Below are positions 24,758 to 33,284 of a stretch of DNA of 64,000 nucleotides, in pieces. Under the pieces are notes generated by a model. It had not been told where the DNA came from and searched no databases. It worked only from the letters and a program-made list of their open reading frames with translations. Numbering within the stretch: position 1 is the stretch's first letter; every line of letters begins with the position of its first letter. This DNA comes from Desmodus rotundus (lineage: Eukaryota > Chordata > Mammalia > Chiroptera > Phyllostomidae): positions 81,433,161-81,497,160 of the forward strand of contig NC_071391.1 of NCBI RefSeq assembly GCF_022682495.2, written 5' to 3'. A program made the translations under genes and the position numbers.

Positions 24758-24940
24758 GGCCCTGGCTGGTGCAGCGCGGTTGGGTGTCGTCCTGCAAACA
24801 AAAAGTTCGTGGGTTCAATCCCTGGTCAGGTCACATGCAAGAGGCAACTGATTGATGTTTCTCACATTGATGTTTGTCTCTCATTCTTTCTCTATCCCTT
24901 CCACTCTCTCTGGACTCAATAAAAGAAAAAAATAATTACA
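24758..24940 (+). mobile_element. VES-type tRNA-derived SINE (bat)
   Basis: Starts 'ggccctggctggtgcagcgc', has a tRNA-like B box 'gttcaatcc' near 24812, the VES-typical 'ctggtcaggtcacatgcaag' and 'tgattgatgtttctcacatt', then a TC-rich tail and A-rich end. Target duplications flank it: tagttgcttc (24748-24757) and taattgcttc (24941-24950), 9 of 10 matching. The body is little diverged, implying a fairly recent Pol III-derived insertion. This is the best lineage marker in the window. Confidence 0.9.
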
Positions 24941-25224
24941 TAATTGCTTCAAAATTAGTGATATTTTTGAGAGGAGACAGAATTCTATGTGGGATGAAAG
25001 ACATGAATATTCTTAAGATCCTAGATAGGGAACAGAATAGAATTTTGTGCATTGCAGAGCTATAGTAAAAGGGACTGAGAAATGGGGCAATTCTTCCAAT
25101 TTTAAGTAGTACTCATGGATGCCTTGGAGTTCTGCTATCTAGAAGACTTATTTAAGCATTCCTTACATGCATTGTCTCCCATGTACATGCTAATAACTTT
25201 CAAATCTCAGCCAGAATTCCAAGT

Positions 25225-25226
<2 letters not shown>

Positions 25227-25272
<46 letters not shown>
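25227..25272 (+). repeat. (AT)23 dinucleotide microsatellite
   Basis: Uninterrupted AT alternation of about 46 bp. It produces an Ile-Tyr repeat in frame and so an artificial open frame at 25115-25360. Confidence 0.98.
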
Positions 25273-25274
<2 letters not shown>

Positions 25275-25299
25275 AATTACCTCTTAGATTTTTTGTTTG

Positions 25300-26260
25300 T
25301 CCATCAGAAACAGAAACAAAACTGAACTCCTTGCCTTCACCCCTTCCTCTGCTCCTCTAATCTAATCGACTTCTCTTCATGCACAGTCATTAACCACTAG
25401 CCCAGCCAGAAACCTGGAAATTAATGTTGTCTCCCTTTTCCCCCTCACTCTGAACAACAATTACCAAGTCTAACCTATACTCTCTTGTAAATACCTCTTA
25501 AATCCATATCTGTTTCCATTTCCACTCTTCTTGTTTAGGCTTTCATTGCCTGTCCTGAGGATTATCACATCCTCTGTACCAGGCAACTTTGCCACATCTA
25601 CCAATCCATTCTCCACTCCATGGTCAGAGTGGTCTTTCTGAGATTCAAATATGTTCAAGATTGTTACTCTGTTTAAAAGTAGTCAATGGTTCTCCAGTGC
25701 CCTCAGGATAACTCCACAATTCTGTTATAAGTATTACAAGATTTGGTAGAATCTGGCCCCTACTTACCTACCTCTCCAGCTTCATCTGTAGATACTTCAC
25801 CCTCTCACTACTTTCCACCCTCACCCTCAGCACACATACACAGTGTCTATGTAAATTCCAGCTGAGGTGAACTACTTGGTTTCCACAATGCAATTATTTC
25901 TCTTGACTCTGGGTCTGTGCCTAAATTCATCACATACTAGCATGTACTCCCCTCCTTCCTTCTTGACGCCTTATTTTGCTGGGCCAGATTCTGCTTATGC
26001 TTTAGATGTCTGCTTAGTTACAATTTATTCATAGGTGTGTTTCCTGTCCTCCAAACTTATTCTGTATGGTCTTATAACACCTTGTGCTTCTTCCATCAAA
26101 GCACTTTCACACTATAATTATTATGTCATATTATTATAATTTCTTATTTATCTTTTTGTATCCTGATTTTAAATATAAGCTCCATGAGGGCAGGAACTGT
26201 GTCTGTGTTCACCAGTATGTACAGTGCCCCACAGAGTCCTCAAAAATACACATGGAATGT
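25300..26260 (+). repeat. L2 LINE, long 3' fragment
   Basis: Runs from 'aaaactgaactccttgcctt' near 25318 through 'cagccagaaacctggaaatt' near 25403, 'cattctccactccatggtca' near 25606, 'aatggttctccagtgccctc' near 25685, 'gtagaatctggcccctactt' near 25746 and the terminal 'ataagctccatgagggcagg' near 26175. All are in the order of the L2 ORF2 end and 3' end. No intact frame. The largest L2 piece in the window. Confidence 0.8.
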
Positions 26261-26880
26261 TCTTTAGAATCCCCATCAATAAATAAGTACCTGATAGAAT
26301 ACTGAAATATAGATTATGTAAGCTCTGAGGTTCTCATGATCTTTTGACTAGCTGTTGATTTTCCACACTCACTAAAAACATCCCAGATACTTCATAATAT
26401 ATTCTTAGTATTGAATATTTAGTATGCTGATGTTCTCCTTCCTCTCTTACATTCTATGACTATAACAATTTACACTCACCTACCACAGATTCCCACCAGA
26501 ATTATATTGGAAGAACATTTTGGCAGAACCTCTTCTTGAAGAAAATTCCTGTAGATTAAAATTTGGCTCATGTAGGTACTAAGAAGCCATCTCTTCTAAA
26601 AAGAAAAATGGGTGGAGTGTATTTTCCAAACATTTTTGGCCTTTTTTTCCAAGAAAAATAAATTGGTTGGAAGAGAGGATTAAAGATTATCTTCTTTGGA
26701 AATAACATATAGTGAAAGAGGAGTTTGCCAGATTTCTAAATATTTTCACCATGATGTCTTGGGCTACTTGGTAATCTCTGTAACTTCTAACAAATGTAAA
26801 ATGTTTTTGTGGAATTACAGTATTTAAGAGGACCTTTGGAGGTTAGGCCTTTCTAACAATTTCAATCAGGACAGCCTTCA
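26261..26880. other. No gene seen
   Basis: Unique-looking AT-rich sequence, no frame or motif of note. Confidence 0.35.
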
Positions 26881-26884
26881 CTTG

Positions 26885-27235
26885 CCAGTCACCTTTCTAA
26901 ACCTCAGCATTGACAATAACACTTTTCCTTGCAAAAATCTTTGTTGCTTACTCCAGTGGCTACAGAAATAAAATTCAACTTTGTTAGCATGGCTCACAGG
27001 ACCCTATGTTACATAATCCTGCCTCTCTTTGAGAATTCATCTTTCCTGAGTTCCTCCGTATATCTTACCTTTCAGCCACATTGTTTAACACACCATTCTC
27101 CAAACAAACTTTGCCCTTCTAAGCTTCCATATTTTTGCCTTCTTCTGCCTTGTGCCTGGATTTCCTTTTTCTTCCACCATCATTGCCTAATGCAATTGTA
27201 TTCATCCTTCAGTGCTTAGCATTCCAACATCTGTG
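26885..27235 (+). repeat. L2 LINE fragment
   Basis: Contains 'tccagtggctacagaaataa' near 26952, 'caactttgttagcatggctc' near 26976 and 'tatttttgccttcttctgcc' near 27129, matching the L2 segment upstream of its terminus. The 96-codon frame at 26929-27219 is a chance frame within it. Confidence 0.65.
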
Positions 27236-27534
27236 CTGCTGGAATAGCTAATGGGGACTCAATTATGAAAGATTAAATATTTGACCGAGGCAGTTGAACT
27301 TTATCCCAAAATAATGAGACAGAGGGATTCAGAGTGGATGGGTAGTACACACAAAGTTGTGGTCACTAAGCAAGTTATAATAAACCAATGGCCCCAGGGA
27401 CCACAAAACATTGATATTCATATAGTCAATTTTAAAGAAAAGTCATCACTTTCAAGTTTCCTGGACATGTTTCTGGGAGATGTTCCAAGTTTCCTGAAAA
27501 AGGATTCCAGGTACTACCATTCTTGCCCCCTGGA
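27236..27534. other. No gene seen
   Basis: Unique-looking sequence carrying an unsupported 85-codon frame (27281-27538). Confidence 0.35.
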
Positions 27535-27552
27535 CTGATACTCACTACTCTT
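27535..27552 (+). repeat. Target-site duplication, left copy (18 bp)
   Basis: CTGATACTCACTACTCTT, repeated perfectly at 29274-29291, bounds the antisense half-L1. Confidence 0.95.
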
Positions 27553-28204
27553 TAAAATATATATATATTTATTGATTATGCTATTACAGTTGTCCCATTT
27601 CTCCCCTTCACTCCACTCCATCCTGCCCACCCCCGCCCTCCCACATTCCCCCACTATAGTTCATGTCCATGGGTCATACATATAAGTTGTTTGGCTTCTA
27701 CATTTCCTATACTATTCTCACCCTCCCCCTGTCTATTTTCTACCTACCATTTATGCTACTTATTCTCTGTACCTTTCCCCCGACTCTCCCCCTCCCACTC
27801 CCCTATTGACAACTCTCCACGTGATCTCCATCTCTATGGTTCTGTTCCTGTTCTAGTTGTTTGCCTAGTTTGCTCTTGTTTTTGTTTTAGGTGTGGTCCT
27901 TAAAAACTGTGAGTTTTCTGTCATTTTTACTGTTCATATTTTTTATCTTCCTTTTCTTAGGTAACTCCCTTTAACATTTCATATAATAAGGACTTGGTGA
28001 TGATGAACTCCTTCAACTTGACCTTATCTGAGAAGCACTTTATCTGTCCTTCCATTCTAAATGATAGCTTTGCTGGATAGAGTAATCTTGGATGTAGGTC
28101 CTTGCCTTTCATGACTTGGAATACTTCTTGCCAGCCCCTTCTTGCCTGTAAGGTCTCTTTTGGGAGTTTCTCCTGCTACCGCTTCAACACCCTTGGGTGT
28201 TTTC

Positions 28205-28849
28205 TTTTCTTTTCTCTTTTTTTTAAAGCATTTGATAAGATACAGCACCCATTTCTGATAAAAAACACTCAGCAAAGTGGGAATAGAGGGAGCATTCCTC
28301 AACATAAGAAAGGCCATATATGAGAGACCTACAGCCAACATCATACTCAATGGACAAAAACTTAGAGCTTTCCCACTAAGATCTGGCAAAAGACAAGGAT
28401 GTCCTCTCTCACCACTCCTATTCAACATAGTATTGGAAATACTAGCCACAGCAATCAGACAAGAAAAAGAAATAAAAGGCATCCAAATAGAAAAGGAGGA
28501 AATGAAACTGTCACTGTTTGCAGATGACATGATAGTGTACATGGAAAATCCTATACACTCCACCAAAAAACTACTCGACCTAATAAATGAATTTGGCAAA
28601 ACAGCTGGATACAAAGTCAATACTCAGAAATCAAAGGCATTCCTGTACACCAACAACGAAACTGCAGAAAGAGAAATCAGGAAAAAAATCCCATTTGATA
28701 TAGCAACAAGAAAAATAAAGTACCTAGGAATAAACCTAACCCAGGAGGTAAAAGATTTGTACTCAGAAAACTACACAACACTGAAGAAAGAAATTAAGGA
28801 AGACACAAACAAATGGAAGCATGTACCATGCTCATGGATTGGAAGAATT
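28205..28849 (+). mobile_element. L1 ORF2 segment nested inside half-L1 copy C, inverted relative to its T-rich end
   Basis: Flanked by near-identical 19-bp copies: AACACCCTTGGGTGTTTTC at 28186-28204 and AACACCCTCGGGTGTTTTC at 28850-28868. The insert starts with a T-rich run (28205-28224) that looks like a poly(A) tail on the minus strand. Its body is sense-strand ORF2, as expected for a twin-priming inversion that kept almost only the tail of the 3' piece. The 3'UTR is absent. Confidence 0.75.
28226..28849 (+). pseudogene. L1 ORF2 reverse-transcriptase fragment, open for ~190 codons
   Basis: Partial L1 reverse transcriptase. It begins in the '[11 protein letters not shown]' segment in one frame (about 28226-28265), shifts, and then is open from ATG 28277. 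Visible motifs are the R-Q-G-C-P-L-S-P block near 28390-28413 and the catalytic FADD box at 28517-28528. It continues through '[17 protein letters not shown]' near 28711-28761 to 'GRINT' at about 28841-28855, where the frame leaves L1 and ends at 28882 in half-L1 sequence. Only one frameshift in about 620 bp marks this as a young L1 copy. It is a fragment with no endonuclease and cannot function. Confidence 0.85.
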
Positions 28850-29273
28850 AACACCCTCGGGTGTTTTCAATCAGAGGTTTGAGGCTTTATTTCCCGGTGC
28901 TGGAGTCCTGGGTTGCATGGTCTACTTCGCTCCCCCACAGTTCCTCCCAGTTTATCTATGAGAGAATGTGGGGCCACGGGGTCTGCTAGCTGCAGCAGCC
29001 TGGCCTGCCCTGTTCCACAATCAGCCACCTTGCTGGGTCTGCCAGCTGCAGCCTTGCCGCATGTCCTACCCTCCTCAGCTTCGCATCTCCGCCCCTCCTA
29101 CCAGTCTGGATGAATGTTTCTTCTTTATCTCCTTGGTGGTCGGACTTCCATAGAGTTCGATTTTCTGTCAGTTCTGGTTGTTTTTGTTTTTAATTTGTTG
29201 TCCTTCTTTTGGTTGTGCAAGGAGGCACAGTGTGTCTACCTATGCCTCCATCTTGGCTGGAAGCCGCAGCATT

Positions 29274-29291
29274 CTGATACTCACTACTCTT
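29274..29291 (+). repeat. Target-site duplication, right copy (18 bp)
   Basis: Perfect repeat of 27535-27552 at the 5' side of the antisense half-L1. Confidence 0.95.
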
Positions 29292-29870
29292 AACATAGTG
29301 TTATGGTTTCCACACTATAGGCCACCTGTAAACTTCTATTCGAAACACCAATACAGACAAACAAATAGGAAGGAGTGTCCTTTACATGATCAGGACCTTC
29401 TTGTGTCAGCTTTGGTTTCTCAGGTTGCCACATTCATGACATCTGCCCAGATTTCCCAATCAGCCATCTGTAAACCACCTTCATGATGAAGGCAAAAATC
29501 AGAATGAAGGCATGTTTACTCAATGCCACAGCAATTTTTTTTTAAAAAACCAAACAATCTTTCTAGTTCAGTTATGTTATCTTTACTTAGAGTTATGTAA
29601 ATGACAAAATAGAAAAGTTGAAAGATAAAGTAAAATTACTTGAAAAAGTTCATCTTAAACTTGAAAATCCCTTGTGCTTGCAGTCATAGACATTAGACAG
29701 AAGCCGGTAATTTCCAGTGACAACATAATCAAAAACTATTCAATGAGAAAAATATGATATGGGTACATGTGTTTTAAATGGATACAGAATCCATGATTTG
29801 GTGATAATACAAAATCTATTTAAATTTAAAAATGATTCTTTATAAAAGAAAAATAAAAATAATTTCTATG
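29292..29870. other. No gene seen
   Basis: Unique-looking AT-rich sequence. Confidence 0.35.
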
Positions 29871-29887
29871 TATTTTATTTAATTTTT

Positions 29888-30934
29888 TTAATTACTTTAT
29901 TGTTGTTCAATTACAGTTGTCTGCATTTTCTCCCCACCCCAGCCAAACCCACCTCCTTCCCATGCTTCCACCCTCCCTCTTGGTTTTGTCCATGTGTCCT
30001 TTATAGTAGTTCCTGAAAACTCTCTTCCCCACTGCCCCTCCCCACTCCCCTCTGGCTATTGTTAGATTATTCTTAATTTCAAGGACTCTGGTTATATTTT
30101 GTTTGCTTTTTTCTTTTGTTGATTATGTTCCAGTTAAAGGTGAGATCATATGGCATTTGTCCCTCACTGCCTGGTTTATTTCACTTAGCATAATGCTCTC
30201 CAGTTCCATCCATGCTGTTGAAAAGGGTATAGGCTCCTTCTTTCTCTCTGCTGCGTAGAATTCCATTGTGTAAATGTACTATAGTTTTTTGATCCACTCA
30301 TTTACTGATGAGCACTTAGGTTGCTTCCAGCATTTGGCTACTGTAAATTGTGCTGCTATGAACATTGGGGTGCACAGGTACTTTTGGATTGGTGTTTCAA
30401 GGCTCTTAGGGTATAATCCCAGCAGTGAAATTGCTGGGTCAAAAGGCAGTTCCATTTTTAGTTTTCTGAGGAAATTCCATACTGTTTTCCACAGTGGCCT
30501 CACCAGTCTGCATTCCCACCAACAATGTACTAGGGTTCCCTTTTCTGTGCATCCTCTCCAACATTTGTTTGTTGATTTGTTTGTGTTGGCCACTCTGACT
30601 GGTATGAGATGGTACCTCATTGTGGTTTTAATTTGCATCTCACTGATGGCTAGTGATGCTGAGCATCTTTTCATATGTCTCTGGGCCCTCTGTATGTCTT
30701 CCTTGGAGAAGTGTCTGTTCAAGTCCTTTGCCCATTTTTTAATTGGGTTGTTTGTCTTCCTGGAGTGGAGTCGTGTGAGTTCTTTATATATTTTGGAGAT
30801 CAGGCCCTTGTCTGAGGTATCATTGGCAAATATGTTTTCCCATACTGTTGGCTCTCTTTTCATTTTAATGCTGTTTTCTTTAGCCATGCAGAAGCTTTTT
30901 ATTTTGATGAGGTCCCATTTGTTTATTCTTTCCT
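29888..30934 (-). mobile_element. Young L1 3' portion, antisense, with target duplication
   Basis: Complement of an L1 3'UTR ('gttgttcaattacagttgtc' near 29902) followed by the complement of the ORF2 C-terminus up to 'aggtcccatttgtttattct' near 30910. Candidate target duplications are 29871-29887 and 30935-30951, 15 of 17 identical (two T/C differences). The right copy runs on into an older antisense L1 3'UTR, so this L1 appears to have inserted into that older tail. Confidence 0.85.
30279..30887 (-). pseudogene. L1 ORF2 C-terminal fragment, open for 202 codons
   Basis: The reverse-strand frame encodes the cysteine-rich C-terminal region of L1 ORF2. It starts [20 protein letters not shown] and includes [40 protein letters not shown] and [19 protein letters not shown], matching the conserved CTD with its Cys and His spacing. 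The piece stays open for over 600 bp, so the parent element is young. The frame stops before the normal ORF2 end and the element is 5'-truncated, so no enzyme can be made. The overlapping 259-codon plus-strand frame (30274-31053) is its antisense shadow. Confidence 0.85.
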
Positions 30935-31045
30935 TACTTTATTTAATCTTTATTGTATTCTTCCTCTACCCTTTAGTTCCCTTACAACCTCCTCTCCCCA
31001 GCAATCACCACACTGTTGTGATTGTCCACATGTCTTTTTCCTTGG
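30935..31045 (-). mobile_element. Older L1 3'UTR, antisense remainder
   Basis: 'tttatttaatctttattgta' near 30939 followed by 'cagcaatcaccacactgttg' near 30999 matches the antisense L1 3'UTR also seen at 41252-41480. Its other end is the copy at 29871-29887 left of the younger L1. Confidence 0.6.
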
Positions 31046-32685
31046 AAAGCTAAAAACATTTTAATTAAGAGAACTGCTTTCAAGAGATCCAAATTGTTTT
31101 AGATTTGAAGTAAATGTCTTCAAAATTAAATTCTTCCTAAATGGATACATTTTGCTTATGCTGTGTGATTTGTGATCACTTCAGAATTCTCCATCTTTCT
31201 TCCTGGCCTGTCTTCTCTTTGCACATATCAGAGCTATCTGTCATAAGGGAAAAGATGCTTGTCTTCTCATACAAGAGTTAAGAACTTTTTGTCTTTTTGC
31301 TTTAATTTCCTCCACCTGGGAAAGAAATTATTTAACTTTTGTGTCAGCTTCCTTGGGATATTAAGCACAACTTTTTAAAAAAAAGTTAAGAAAAAGAAGG
31401 ACATTGCTTAAATTTAGTCTAACAGCCATACAGTTACTGACTTCTCCACACCACAATATTCCCCCAAACAACGAGTGGTTCAGTTGAATCCAATTGGGGT
31501 TTTTAGAAACTGGTTTTTGCATATGGACCATGCATGAGAAAACTTTCTGAGATTGTGATTTTTTAACTGGTTTACAATTTAAATTGTACTTCACAACCCC
31601 TCATCCCTAGTCCCCACAAAGATTAGCAAGTGTGCCTGCATATTTATTCTTTGATTTTTGAAGAATTGCATTTGTATTTTGTTTTTATTTTTAAATGTTA
31701 TAATTTCATGTGTCTTTTATTATTGCTAGCCACCCCAATGTTATCAGTAAGTTCTATGTACATGTTGGAATGTTGAAATATAGTAGCCTCAGACTCAGCA
31801 TCCTCCTAGAAGATTTCCAAATGGAGATTCTTGCTCTCTCTGGGGCTTGTAGGTGATAGCTTGAGTGGTTTCAGGTGAATGCCGTAAGATTTCCTGCTTC
31901 TTAATTCTTGGCCCTGCTATGGCTTACGTGAGCCCACCAGTGGTTAAAAACCAACTTTCTGCCAAGTATTCAAATAAGATCTCAATAGGTTAACACCCAC
32001 CACTTGAAAGGAGACATCCAGAGAGAAGGAGGTCAGGGAAGAAAGGAGGCGTGTCTTTGAGAACCTGGTTTGAGTGTTGGCAGGGAGCTTCCTGCTGCTG
32101 AGGAAGTCACGACCTGGTCTCTGCTTCATGTTAACGAATCATGGCCAAAGTTTGTCAAAACAAAGCCACACACAGCACCCTAATGCCAAACGGGCAGAAG
32201 CTCTGGCCTGCTACAAATTAAATCATTAGGAATTCCTTTGGAGAAAGAATTACAGCCCTTGAGCTTTCTGTGGCTAAGCAAATGCAGATGTCTAAGTGTG
32301 CATGTTGTTTTCTCTCTAAGGCACAGCTTGGAGCATGGTGCTTCCCTTTGCAAAATCCTTTAAGGCTGCCACCCTCCTAGAACAAAGTCTTAAATCTTCA
32401 ACATCCCTTTTAAATCTTTCCCCAATTTTGTTCTATGTATTTTTCCAATCTCAAATCACAATATCCCAAATGTGCCAGACATCCTAGTGGCTATGAGTCT
32501 TTGTTCAAGCAGAGATCTCTCCTGGAACTCACCTCCCTCCCCCTAGATAACCTCCAGTGGAAGATCCACTTTTTCTTCAAGGTCCAGCTCACTGCCAGGT
32601 TTTCCCCTCTTATAATTGGTCTCTTCCCCTCACTCTGTTTGAACTCTGTTATAGAATGTTCCGTACCATTTTCAATGACAGTTGA
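31046..32685. other. No gene seen
   Basis: Unique-looking sequence. Frames of 60-100 codons (31361-31594 minus, 31944-32129 minus, 32435-32737 plus) have no recognisable features. Confidence 0.4.
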
Positions 32686-32689
32686 AAAT

Positions 32690-32885
32690 CCAGACTTGTA
32701 CATCAAATGCATCTGGGTTCTTCTCCCAGCTCTGTAGCTTACTGTAATGCTAATCTTCCCTAAATCTCAATTTCCTCCTTTGATAGTTGGAAATTATTCT
32801 AAAATAGGGTACTTATGAGGATTAAATCAGAAAATATCAGGGGTAAAGCAGAAGAGTGCCTGGTACTACATACAAGTTTGCTATT
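32690..32885 (+). repeat. MIR SINE
   Basis: Sense MIR order: 'atctgggttcttctcccagc' near 32711, 'aatctcaatttcctcctttg' near 32764, 'acttatgaggattaaatcag' near 32811, 'agagtgcctggtactacata' near 32852. Near full length and followed by 'gtaggtgctgaataac'-like terminal sequence near 32970. Confidence 0.75.
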
Positions 32886-33284
32886 TTTGTTTCTCTCAGT
32901 AGACTGTACTATTATGGCCATACCTGACATGACATGTATTCTCAAAAGCACTGTGCTTTCCACTTAGTAGGTGCTGAATAACTTTTTATTGAATTAAGAT
33001 ATTTATTGAGCAGATTCATATTATAAAGTCAGAACACTAATATCAAACCAGGCAAATGTATAATGTCTGTGTTGGGAGATACCTCCTAAATTGGGTTTGG
33101 TTCAAGCCCACTGTTCCAGGCCTTGCTCCTTCTTCTTTTTCCTGAAAAGTAGGCAAACACCAGCTTGCTTACTGCCACAAACAAGAAGAAAAAAAAAAAG
33201 AATTAACAAATCCCAAATAGCCCCCTAAAGATAATTATATTATTTTATGCCCTAAAGCTTAGTAGGAAAAAAGTTATAGAGGGG
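32886..33284. other. No gene seen
   Basis: Unique-looking; a short A-run at 33187-33200. Confidence 0.35.

Larger units (their letters stand above)
27553..29273 (-). mobile_element. Half-L1 (HAL1-like) copy C, antisense, internally deleted and interrupted
   Basis: On the plus strand it begins with the complement of an A-rich tail and 3'UTR ('attgattatgctattacagt' near 27571) and passes into the complement of the ORF1 C-terminus ('ctaaatgatagctttgctgg' near 28058). It then jumps near 28165 straight into 5'UTR sequence ('ggagtttctcctgctaccgc'). The 5'UTR resumes after a nested insert (28205-28849) and ends at 'gcctccatcttggctggaag' near 29244. Relative to copies A and B, about 0.9 kb (rest of 5'UTR plus most of ORF1) is absent. 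Perfect 18-bp duplications flank the whole unit, so it arrived as one retrotransposition event. Confidence 0.85.

Noticed and set aside
24758..24830. tRNA-like promoter boxes
   Set aside because: They belong to the VES SINE head, not to a functional tRNA gene; no cloverleaf is preserved.
25115..25360. 81-codon frame with Ile-Tyr repeats
   Set aside because: Produced by the AT microsatellite.
28057..28620. 187-codon minus-strand frame
   Set aside because: Spans the junction between half-L1 and the inverted ORF2 insert and is antisense to the latter; a composite of two repeats.
30274..31053. Longest open frame of the window (259 codons, plus strand)
   Set aside because: It is the reverse complement of L1 ORF2 and 3'UTR sequence; the real relic is the 202-codon minus-strand frame 30279-30887.
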